From the NCBI GenBank assembly GCA_002361595.1, contig DETJ01000028.1:1-22954 (forward strand): a stretch of 22,954 bases of DNA, read 5' to 3'. The translations under genes and the position numbers were made by a program. The stretch is from Patescibacteria group bacterium UBA3291. GTDB lineage: Bacteria > Patescibacteriota > Gracilibacteria > Absconditabacterales > Absconditicoccaceae. Shown piece after piece: positions 8,666 through 16,201 of the stretch. Numbering within the stretch: the first letter of the stretch is position 1; every line of letters starts with the position of its first letter. The notes beneath the pieces are model-generated. The model did not search any database. It worked only from the letters and a program-made list of their open reading frames with translations, and was not told where the DNA came from.

Positions 8666-10801
8666 ATGCCAACATTTAAAAGAGAGGTTCATGAGAACCG
8701 CAAATCGTTTGAGCGAGCTGGTAAAAAATTGACCTTCGAGCAAGGTAAACTAGCAATGCAGGCAGACTCTGGAATTACAGTAAAATTTGAAGATTGGGCT
8801 GTACTATTCACGACAGTGATGAATAAAAATCCAGTGCCTACTACAGATTTCTTACCTTTGATGGTAGAGATGAGGGAATCTTTTTCTGCTGCTGGAAGAA
8901 TTGGATGAGCTGCTTACAGAAGAAGAGAATGAAAAGCTTCTGACCAGGCAATTCTAAATGCCAGACTTACAGATCGTGCCATCAGGCCAATGTTCCCAAA
9001 GGGAATGATTAATGATGTAGTGATGACTTCTACTCCTATGGCAATGGATCCTAGATATCCACTTGGAGTAATTTCAATCATCGGAGCATCTATTTCAATT
9101 ATGGCTGCTGGACTTCCTTTTGATGGACCAGTTGGAGCTGCTCAAATCGCTTACTTGGATGGAAACTTTATCGTAAATCCTACTCGTGAAGAACTAGAAA
9201 AAGCTGAATTGAATTTATTGGTAGCTTGAAAAAGAGATTCTATCAACATGATTGAAGATGAATCTAAAGAAATTCCTTTGGATATTTTGAAAAAAGCTTT
9301 TGAAATCTGACAAGAAGAAATTAACAGATCTTGCGATTTCCAATTAGAATTCTTGAAAGAATTAAATGTTACTGAGAAAGAAGTAATGTTTAATAAACCA
9401 TCTCACGAACTCGAAGAAGAAGTTAGAAATTTCCTATGAGAAGAAAAATTAGAATGAATGATGTGAAACACAAAAGTTCCTTTCAATGAACAATTCGCAC
9501 AATATGAAAAAGAATGTGTAGAACATTTTAAAGAGCAGATTGAAGATGAAGAAGATGAAGAGCACACTGAATCAAAGATTAAGATGGCATTCTTTAATGT
9601 GACTAAATATCATATTCGTGGAAGAACTCTTTCTCAGCACAAGAGAGTTGATGATAGACTTCAAAAAGATATTCGTCCTTTATACTGTGAAGTTTGATTA
9701 TTCGAACGTACTCACGGAACTGGACTTTTCTGGAGATGAGATACTCAGGTTCTTTCAACTGTTACTCTTGGAGGACCTATGGAATATCTAATCTTGGATG
9801 ATATGGAACACGACGGAGATACTCAGAGATATATTCATCACTATAACTTCCCTCCATTCTCAACTGGAGAAGCTAAATGAATTCGTGGAACAGGAAGAAG
9901 AGAAATCTGACATGGAAGACTAGCTGAAAAAGCCCTTGAAAATATGATTCCTTCTAAAGAAGATTTTCCATATACAATCAGAGTTGTCTCTGAATGTTTA
10001 GGATCTGGAGGGTCTACTTCAATGGGATCAGTTTGTGGTTCTTGTCTATCATTAATGGATGCATGAGTACCTATCAAAAAACCAGTTGCTGGAGTAGCAA
10101 TGTGATTATTCACAGACCACGACGAAGCTGGAAATATTACTGACCATATGGTATTGACTGACCTTATGGGAACTGAAGACTTTATCGGAGATATGGATTT
10201 CAAAGTAGCTGGAACTAGAGACTGAGTAAATGCAATACAGCTCGATACCAAATTAAAGTGAATCCCTCTATCAATCGTATTTGAAACTATTGATCAAGCT
10301 TTCGAAGGATATAATGAAATCATGGATGTAATGCTTGAAACTATTCCTGCTCCTAGAGATCACGTTGGTAAATATGCTCCAAAGATTCATGTATTCAAAA
10401 TCGATCCAGAAAAGATTAAAGAAGTTATTGGAAAATGAGGAGATGTTATCAATGATATCATTGCACAATGCGATAATATTAAAATTGATTTTGAAGATGA
10501 TGGAACTTGTTTCTTGACCCACCCAGATCAAGCTATGATAGATAAAGCTAAAGCTCTTATTCTTGAAATAGCTACAGACTTGGAAGTTTGACAGGAATTT
10601 GAAGCTGAAATTACTAGAGTAGAAGAATATGGAGTTTTCGTGAAATTACCTAAAGGTAAATTAGGACTTTGTCATATATCAAATATGTGAGAAAAATTCC
10701 CAGAATGAATTAGTCATCATTTCAAAGTTGGAGAAAAATTAAAATGTGTAATTTCATCAATCTGAGCTGATGGTAAAATCGCCGTCAAGAGATTGAAATA
10801 A
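8666..10801 (+). CDS. pnp: Polyribonucleotide nucleotidyltransferase (PNPase)
   Basis: A 711-aa enzyme, the usual PNPase size. It degrades RNA 3' to 5' with phosphate, releasing nucleoside diphosphates, and can run in reverse. In order: first RNase PH-like domain (residues about 1-210), helical linker with an acidic run, second RNase PH domain with THGTGLFWRGDTQVLSTVTL, GSGGSTSMGSVCG and TDLMGTEDFIGDMDFK carrying the phosphorolytic-site Asp residues, a KH domain with GKGG at 589-592, and an S1 domain (EITRVEEYGVFVKLPKGKLG). G591 of the KH loop is a TGA codon. The start is the ATG at 8666; a TTG six bases earlier is in frame but unlikely. There is no Shine-Dalgarno sequence. It is a single-gene unit with its own promoter and a strong terminator. 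Confidence 0.98.
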
Positions 10802-10810
10802 TATAATATA

Positions 10811-10840
10811 AAAAGCTAACCATAATATGGTTAGCTTTTT
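10811..10840. terminator. Strong, probably bidirectional terminator
   Basis: A perfect 13-bp stem (10811-10823 with 10827-10839) has a 3-base loop, an A-run on the left and a T-run on the right. It lies 9 bases after the pnp stop and 15 bases from the convergent minus-strand stop at 10855, so it can end both transcripts. Confidence 0.92.
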
Positions 10841-10854
10841 ATATTTCATTAAAA

Positions 10855-11469
10855 TTAAGCCATTTCATTTTTTTCTCACTCTATATCCGAATCTTTGTTT
10901 AGAGTATTTTCTGCAAACATATTACTTCTCTTTACTTCCGATTTTCTTTTTATCTCTTCAAATTTTTTGTACTGCTTTACTCTATTTTCTATATTTTGTA
11001 AAGCGTTTCCTAGTTCTATACCTTTTAAATCAGAAATAAGATTTTTTTCACTTCATTTTCAACTCTCTAAAAAGAACATATATGATCATCCAAATCATTT
11101 AGATTTTCTTAGAGTATAAGTTGATTTTTCTCAATTTTTTGCTGTTTTTCTAATTACTATCCACTCTTTACTTTCGACATTACTTGAAAGTTCTATTATT
11201 TCTCAATTAACTTTAAATGGTTGTAATTTATATACTTCAGAGGAGTTCCCAGATTGCTCTCAATGAAAACGGATAAAATCAACCATTACATCAAAATGTT
11301 TTGGAGCACCCTCCGCTTTCTCTAAGAGTTTTTTTTCTTGATCTTTCTTCTGTTTTTCTAATTTTTGACGATTAATCTCCTCTTTCAATCAACTTAATCA
11401 GTGATTTGTAAGAGCACTAACGCGATTTAAAGCATCATCAATAGGATTAGTTTCCAAAGATTTTACCAT
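10855..11469 (-). CDS. Small soluble protein with coiled-coil N-terminus, unknown function
   Basis: A 204-aa cytoplasmic-type protein without signal or membrane segments. Residues about 24-52 are rich in Lys, Glu and Gln and should form a coiled coil (LKEEINRQKLEKQKKDQEKK). Residues 58-140 look like a compact beta-rich domain (FDVMVDFIRFHG, EWIVIRKTAKNG, STYTLRKSKGFGGSYMFFLE). The C-terminal part is again helical and charged. I do not recognise a family. The start is the ATG at 11469; no other in-frame ATG fits better. It has its own promoter and shares the terminator at 10811-10840 with pnp. The several TGA codons all fall where Gly is plausible, which supports a real gene. Confidence 0.8.
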
Positions 11470-11504
11470 GACTAAATAATTAAAATATAAAATTGGAATA
11501 CTTA

Positions 11505-11531
11505 ATTATACACAAAAAAAAAAGAAGTCAA
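11505..11531 (-). promoter_or_regulatory. Promoter of the 10855-11469 gene, fused to a terminator
   Basis: On the minus strand, TTGACT (11531-11526) precedes TATAAT (11510-11505) with a short 15-base spacer that is mostly T. The -35 box is the 3' arm of the upstream gene's terminator hairpin and the spacer is its T-tract. Predicted leader about 29 bases. Confidence 0.55.
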
Positions 11532-11549
11532 ATTTTTGAAGACTTTTTT
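11511..11549 (-). terminator. Terminator of the RyR-repeat gene
   Basis: Arms 11521-11529 and 11541-11549 form a stem (core AAGTC/GACTT, one G-T pair). On the minus strand it is followed by about ten T (complement of the A-run 11514-11523). It lies some 50 bases past the stop at 11598. A weaker 6-bp hairpin sits between them at 11558-11575. Confidence 0.65.
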
Positions 11550-11597
11550 GAAAACTTACAATCAAGTAGGATTGTGCAAGAATATTTTATATTATAA

Positions 11598-12029
11598 TTA
11601 CCTTTCTGATTTTATAATTTGAATCGCTATTTCAATTTGCAATCTATCTTTTTTCTTTTCTTCCTCAGAAAGATCCTGATAATCAACTCTTTGATTTTCA
11701 AACGATCATTCTATTCAATTCCTTTCCAACCATTTTTCATGAACAATTTCAGACATTTTCTCAATCTTTTCTTGAGTAAACTCATTTCAAGCTAAAACAC
11801 TATCATAAACTAAATTCACAACAACTTTAGCTGCCTCAAAATTCTCATATTTTCGATTTGATGGTAAATCTTCAAATTTTGTATTTGCTATATCGACCAC
11901 ACCTGTTCAATGTTCTATATTCCATTCTTTGTCATCAGATTTTTCTATCATAGACTTATATAACCTATTTTCCCTCCATTTTTCATGAAAAACCGATGCT
12001 ATTTTTTGGATTATTTCAGATTTTCCCAT
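11598..12029 (-). CDS. Protein with two RyR-like repeats
   Basis: A 143-aa soluble protein made of two related halves. The first (residues about 5-75) has IASVFHEKWRENR and later FEDLPSNRKYENFEAAKVVV. The second (about 85-143) has MSEIVHEKWLERNG and then YQDLSEEEKKKDRLQIEIAI. The pattern of His-Glu-x-Trp, a Tyr/Phe-x-Asp-Leu turn and a final helix matches the RyR domain (named for ryanodine receptor repeats), which also occurs in short bacterial and phage proteins, in some of which it is linked to nucleotide binding. Its bacterial role is poorly known and none is claimed here. The gene has a near-consensus promoter and its own terminator, so it is monocistronic. The family call rests on motif memory, so is moderate; the internal duplication is visible directly. 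Confidence 0.78.
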
Positions 12030-12057
12030 AAATATTATATTATATCTAAAACAATAA

Positions 12058-12086
12058 ATTGTATTTATTTGCTATATCTTTGTCAA
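12058..12086 (-). promoter_or_regulatory. Near-consensus promoter of the RyR-repeat gene
   Basis: On the minus strand, TTGACA (12086-12081) and TACAAT (12063-12058) are separated by 17 bases, 11 of 12 consensus positions. Predicted leader about 22 bases. Confidence 0.75.
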
Positions 12087-12098
12087 ATTTTTCTAAAA

Positions 12099-12128
12099 TA
12101 AAAAAAGCAGACTCACTACGAATCTGCT
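12099..12128 (-). terminator. Terminator of the 12151-13683 gene
   Basis: A 6-bp stem (12106-12111 with 12123-12128) has an 11-base loop. On the minus strand it is followed by seven T. It begins 23 bases past the TAG at 12151 and ends just before the next gene's -35 box. Confidence 0.75.
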
Positions 12129-12150
12129 CCTAAATATATTTATCTATATT

Positions 12151-13683
12151 CTATTCTTCTGTTACTAATTCTTCAAAGTTTAGATGTGTAGAGAAATCAT
12201 ACCATGCACCATCATTCATCTGAACTACGAATTTTTTATCTAATCTAGGATATACAACTATTCCTTGAGCCCAAGATTGATCTACACTTCACTCACATTC
12301 ATATATTCTCACGGCTGGAGAGATTTCTAAATTTTCTTTTTCTGAATATTTAATTACATTAATAACGTAAGAACATTTCACATCATCTCTACCAAAATTT
12401 TCTTTGACTGAACTTACTGAATATGAAATATTTGATGAAGGGAATTTTAAAACATAACCTCCTCTAGCCGATTTATACTGTAATCATTCTTCCTTTATTG
12501 GAAACTGAGGAACATTAATATCGAATGCTGTAGCTGAAATTGCAGGTTCTTCTTTTTTCTCTTCTTTAATTACTTCTTCAGTTTTAGTTTCATCCTCTTT
12601 TATTTCTTCAGGTTCCTCTGAAACTACTACATCATCTCAAATAGTTAGACTTTGTAATTCTCATTTAGCAGGCAAACTAAAGTCAACTAAAATCTGGCAA
12701 GTCATCTGTTTCTCCATTCCATCTCCGGATACTGTTACTATTAATCATTCTTGCTTTAATGATATTTCAGAATTATTAATTTTCTGAAGTTTTTCTTCAT
12801 TTGACTGACAAATCTTCATTGCACGAGATTTAATCCATTCGTTCATATTCTTTTCGTTTGCAAATTTGATCAAATCTTTAAGTTCAAATATTACATCATC
12901 AGGAACATTATCTATAAATATTCCCCATCGATTTCCATTAGATACAAACCATGACTGAATTTCACTCTGCTTATAATATACGTCTCATTCTGAAGTAACA
13001 AAGCTTTGAGCGTTATTATTTGCGAATACTTCATTTAATCCCTTACAATTTCTATTTGGATCTGATGGATTACAACGGAAATAATTCAATTTAAACTCTT
13101 CTCATGACTCTATGTTTTGTATACGAATTTCTCAGTTTTCTCATTCATTAAGTAATACATATTCGTCAAAGAAATTTGGGAGAAATTGGATTCACGCACC
13201 CTTAAAATAAACTCAAGCATTTCCATCCAATACTATATTAGTATCATCTTCTACATTCGAAATAGTTCCAGATAGCTGACGAACCTTAACAATTGGATTT
13301 CATTGATAAAATTTTTCAACTATTCCTGTAAGCTCTACAAATCCAGCATAATCTGAAAGATTTATAGAATCTGATTTTATTCATATTACTCAATAATTAA
13401 CGTCATTGATTGTATGTGTATGTGTAATTATATCTCCATCTGATTTAATTTCTCACTCCAAATATACTTCCTCTCATAAAGAAAAATCAATATTATGATC
13501 ATTTTCCAATTCATAGCCATTCAAATTTGCAGGAGCCCAAAAAATTTTCCAAAGAACCAATCATCATACCAAGATAAATAAAACAACAACTATCCAGATC
13601 CATACACGAGAAGTCTCTTTTTGTCTAGTAAATGATCTAGTATTAGAGAACTTTTTCTGGAAAAAATCTGCTTTCTTATCCAT
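12151..13683 (-). CDS. Single-span membrane protein with large outer domain, unknown
   Basis: A 510-aa protein. A short basic cytoplasmic tail (residues 1-26) is followed by one membrane span (about 27-49, VWIWIVVVLFILVGG). The rest should lie outside. The first outer part (about 60-145) reads like a beta-barrel of OB type (GEEVYLEGEIKSDG, GFVELTGIVEKFYQGNPIVK). A middle region carries two nearby Cys (FRCNPSDPNRNCKG). A Glu/Lys-rich linker spans about 350-383 and a final beta-rich domain ends NDGAWYDFSTHLNFEELV. I do not recognise the family. It is the only complete gene here that ends in TAG. The start is the ATG at 13683. It could be a structural envelope protein or part of a surface complex; nothing in the sequence decides this. 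Confidence 0.82.
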
Positions 13684-13685
13684 TA

Positions 13686-13745
13686 TACACTATAAAAAAT
13701 AAAAATTTAACTCTGATAGTGTAAAAAATTAGACATCCATTGCAA
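13686..13745 (-). promoter_or_regulatory. Promoter with inverted repeat before the 12151-13683 gene
   Basis: On the minus strand, TTGCAA (13745-13740) and TACACT (13723-13718) are 16 bases apart. An 8-bp perfect inverted repeat, TACACTAT at 13686-13693 with ATAGTGTA at 13716-13723, covers the -10 box and the bases next to the start codon. This is the layout of a repressor site, but no regulator is identifiable. Confidence 0.45.
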
Positions 13746-13804
13746 GTAAAGATATTTTTATCAGTTATATACAGCATTTTTGCGAAATATTTTTTATTTT
13801 ATAA

Positions 13805-13840
13805 ATAATATGAACATAAATTTACTACTATTCATATTAT
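13805..13840. repeat. 10-bp inverted repeat
   Basis: ATAATATGAA (13805-13814) and TTCATATTAT (13831-13840) are perfect complements around a 16-base loop. There is no T-tract, so it is not an obvious terminator. It overlaps the start of a possible tiny ORF and could be an operator or an RNA hairpin that covers its ATG. Confidence 0.55.
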
Positions 13841-13920
13841 GAATTGTATTCAGATTTTTACTTTTGTCAAAGTATTTAAATAAACTATATCATATCTGTC
13901 AAATCTTTTTATATTTATAA
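13810..13920 (+). CDS. Possible 36-aa hydrophobic small protein
   Basis: With UGA = Gly an ATG at 13810 opens 36 codons closed by TAA. The product begins MNINLLLFILGIVFRFLLLS, a plausible single membrane span, followed by a basic, aromatic tail. One internal TGA (Gly) means standard gene finders would not see it. A TATAAA lies a few bases upstream, the spacing seen at other short-leader genes here. Against it, such short hydrophobic ORFs arise by chance in AT-rich DNA, and there is no second line of evidence. Confidence 0.25.
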
Positions 13921-14002
13921 AGACATTTTTACTTGTTTTATACCAAAAAATTCCTAGTTATTTAGAATGTTTTGATTATGTGTTTTAGATATATAAGATT
14001 AG

Positions 14003-14341
14003 ATGGTAATAACCAAAACTACATCAAAATCTCAGAAAAATTCTAGGGCTAAAGCTCAAAAAAAGGATTCTTTGAGTGGAGTTGTTTCTGATGTTGTCGT
14101 AGAAAAAAAAGCATCTAATAATTCTGATACAAACGTTTCAGTTTTTACAAAAACAACGAATCCAGACATTGTTATTAATTCAGAAAATGTAACTGACTGT
14201 ATAAAACAAAATATTCATAAGCACAAGATTTTGAAATCTATCTGCTTGATTGTGATGGGTATAATCGTTTTGATGACTTTTTTTCTATCCCTCAAAACAT
14301 ATAATACTGTGAATGAATTATACCAGTTATTCAATTATTAA
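14003..14341 (+). CDS. Small single-span membrane protein, sibling of the DsbA anchor
   Basis: A 112-aa protein. Residues 1-70 are polar and rich in Lys, Ser and Asn (probably cytoplasmic and disordered). One membrane span covers about 76-97 (ILKSICLIVMGIIVLMTFF), and a short tail reads SLKTYNTVNELYQLFNY. The span and tail resemble the anchor of the next gene's product (ILSILCLIAAVIACFYSF then KASQTAEKVYDLNVL): same order of span, Lys, Thr and a V-x-x-L-x-x-L helix. No enzyme domain follows. It contains no TGA codon. The start is the ATG at 14003, with a TATAAG five bases before it and no Shine-Dalgarno sequence. It is 54 bases upstream of the DsbA-like gene on the same strand, so the two may be partners. 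Family otherwise unknown. Confidence 0.78.
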   Translation: MVITKTTSKSQKNSRAKAQKKDSLSGVVSDVVVEKKASNNSDTNVSVFTKTTNPDIVINSENVTDCIKQNIHKHKILKSICLIVMGIIVLMTFFLSLKTYNTVNELYQLFNY

Positions 14342-14356
14342 TTAAATATCAAATCT

Positions 14357-14387
14357 TTGATATACAACCATTTTTATTTCTTATAAT
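14357..14387 (+). promoter_or_regulatory. Possible promoter of the DsbA-like gene
   Basis: TTGATA (14357-14362) and TATAAT (14382-14387) lie 19 bases apart, a little wide. The -10 box ends 8 bases before the ATG at 14396, so the transcript would start almost at the start codon. Confidence 0.45.
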
Positions 14388-14395
14388 TATACATT

Positions 14396-15310
14396 ATGGT
14401 AAAGAAAGAAGAAAAAGTAGAAGCTTGCCAATGTTGCTGTGGTGGTAACGCTTTTTGAACTATCTTAAGCATCTTATGCTTAATTGCTGCTGTTATAGCA
14501 TGTTTTTATTCATTTAAAGCATCTCAGACTGCTGAAAAGGTTTACGATCTTAATGTTCTCTCTGCATGAGGTGAAGAGAATTTTAATAGAATGAACGAAG
14601 TTTATCAATCTGATGCTTACATTCAGTATGCTACAGAACAAGCATCTCAGACTGAAGCTTACTTTAATTTAGGAGGTGATTCTACTAATACTGCGAATAC
14701 TGCTGATACTGGAGATGAAGCTGATGATTCTGCTAGTATAACACAATGAGGAGACGATATTAAAACTGTAGTAGAAAATATGCTCGCATCTAGTCCTATC
14801 AGATGAGATGAAAATGCTAGATTTACAATCGTAGAATATACAGAATTACACTGTCCTTACTGTCAAAGACATTCTCAAGAAGGGACAATTAATGCTGTAA
14901 TCGAACAATTCCCTGGAGAAGTAAATTCTATTTCTAAGCCTTTCATTATTCATGGAGAAGATGCTTTAAATTTAGCTGCTGCAATGGAATGTGTAGCTGA
15001 ATTAAAACCAGAAGTTTACCATGAAACTTTTGAAAAAGCTTTTGATGCTTATCCTGTAGATATGGATAATCTAATTAGCATAGCTGCTGGACTTGGTGTA
15101 GATGAAGCTGGTTTAAAAGCCTGTGTAGACGAAGGAAGATATGTTCAAGCTGTTAACGATATGATGAATCAAGGATCTCAATTGTTCGGAGTTAATGGAA
15201 CTCCTGGAAACGTAATTATCGACAGAGAAACTGGAAACTATAGATTAGTTTCTGGAGCTTATCCTGTTGATGAATTTGTTAAAGCTATCAATGAATTGAA
15301 AAATGCATAA
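14396..15310 (+). CDS. Membrane-anchored DsbA-like thiol-disulfide oxidoreductase
   Basis: A 304-aa protein. The N-terminus carries a tight Cys cluster, CQCCC (residues 11-15), then one membrane span (about 20-40), a polar Asp/Thr/Asn-rich linker to about 125, and a thioredoxin-fold DsbA/DsbG-like domain. The active site is CPYC at 153-156 (ELHCPYCQRHSQ) and the cis-Pro loop is VNGTPGN with P270. The helical insert (AAAMECVAELKPEVYHETFEKAF) is typical of DsbA-type proteins such as the BdbD group. It should form or shuffle disulfides in proteins outside the membrane. The start at 14396 is supported by the anchor. The Cys-rich tip would face the cytoplasm and is odd. It is followed by two hairpins, the second a clear terminator. 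No DsbB or VKOR partner is visible in the window. Confidence 0.93.
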
Positions 15311-15335
15311 TTAAGCTAACAAAAACTTAACATAA

Positions 15336-15390
15336 TCAGAAAACAAAAATTCTGACTAAAAGGAAGACTCTGTAGTGATACAGAGTTTTT
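15336..15390 (+). terminator. Terminator after the DsbA-like gene
   Basis: The main hairpin is a perfect 8-bp stem (15367-15374 with 15379-15386), GTGA loop, followed by a T-run to 15390. A weaker hairpin (15336-15341 with 15350-15355) precedes it. The pair begins 26 bases past the DsbA stop. Confidence 0.88.
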
Positions 15391-15432
15391 CTTAAATTTG
15401 ATTTTTAATGGGAAATAAATACGAATAAGAAC

Positions 15433-16170
15433 ATGAAAACACTACAGGAACTTTATAGCTGATTTTTTCTTGATACAACGTGTGCAAACGCAAAAATTTC
15501 TAATTGTAAAAACTTTCTACGAGTCGCTCCATTAGAAAAAGTGAATCGTTATAATGGAGCTCAAATAGATAAAAAGAATTTCGTATTTGCAGAAAAAAAT
15601 TTCAATTGAGAAACCGAATATTTTCACGGGCTCAAAAGCTTTCTGTGGATTGAAAATTCAGATTTTCCCCCTATATTTATTTTCGACAATCACAATCATG
15701 CTATTATTTTCCGATATAATATCATATATAATAAAAAATTTAGAAATGCTGAGTTAATACATATTGATCAGCATTCTGACTGTCGAGAAAATGAAAATCA
15801 CCTAGAAATAAATAGCAGAGAATATGAACTAGAAGATGTCTTCAAATTTTGAAACGAAAAATGTAATGTGTGAAACTTTATCCCACCAGCTATAGAAAGC
15901 TGAATGATATCGAACCAAATACAGATTCGTTCAACTACTGCCCTAAAAAATCTAATGATAGATAAAAATAAAAATTTTATTTTAGATATTGATTTAGATT
16001 TCTGTTTAGATTGAATTAGTAAAGATAAAATAAGTTTAGAAGCTGTAGAACTATTAAAAACTAAATTTTACGAGATTTGAAAATCTACATTATGAATCAC
16101 TATTGCCACTAGTCCATACTTCCTAGATCAAAATTTAGCTATATCTATATTAAATATTTTATTTTCTTAA
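15433..16170 (+). CDS. UPF0489-family protein (arginase/deacetylase-like fold)
   Basis: A 245-aa protein with the marks of the UPF0489 family, related to human C5orf22: FIFDNHNHAIIFRY near residue 85, LIHIDQHSDCRENENH near 110, NVGNFIPPAIESG near 150, and FILDIDLDFCLDG near 185, ending with ITIATSPYFLDQNLAISILN. The HIDQHSD and LDIDLDF blocks resemble the metal-binding His/Asp motifs of arginase and histone-deacetylase-like hydrolases, so a metal-dependent hydrolase is plausible, but no substrate is known. The start is the ATG at 15433; no Shine-Dalgarno. A terminator separates it from the DsbA-like gene. Its stop lies in a 17-bp tandem repeat, and its end converges with the minus-strand gene 22 bases away. 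Confidence 0.85.
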
Positions 16171-16201
16171 ATATTTTATTTTCTTAAATATTTTATTTTT
16201 T
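16151..16201. repeat. Three 17-bp tandem repeats at a convergent gene junction
   Basis: The unit TAAATATTTTATTTTCT occurs at 16151-16167 and 16168-16184 and, with one change, at 16185-16201. The TAA of the UPF0489 gene opens copy 2 and the minus-strand TAA (16193-16195) lies in copy 3, so the array forms the 3' ends of both genes. There is no hairpin terminator here. Confidence 0.9.

Larger units (their letters stand above)
13746..14002. other. AT-rich divergent intergenic region
   Basis: Together with 13684-13745 this is a 319-base stretch without a confident gene. It contains a 10-bp inverted repeat at 13805-13840 and a possible 36-codon ORF at 13810-13920, described separately. A TATAAG at 13992-13997 just before the ATG at 14003 may be the -10 box of the 112-aa gene, without a good -35 partner. 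I see no RNA gene in it. Confidence 0.5.

Noticed and set aside
8581..8830. ORF from ATG at 8585 overlapping the start of pnp in another frame
   Set aside because: It runs into the conserved pnp coding region out of frame and its product has no recognisable features.
8660..10801. Series of short standard-code ORFs suggesting a decayed PNPase pseudogene
   Set aside because: All breaks are TGA codons at family glycine positions; read as Gly the gene is full length with every domain intact.
11558..11575. Small hairpin as a separate terminator
   Set aside because: A 6-bp stem without a T-tract; the stronger hairpin with a T-run at 11511-11549 explains termination better.
14003..15310. The 112-aa gene and the DsbA-like gene as one frameshifted gene
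   Set aside because: Each has its own start, span and stop, they are 54 bp apart with promoter-like sequence between, and each carries its own anchor.
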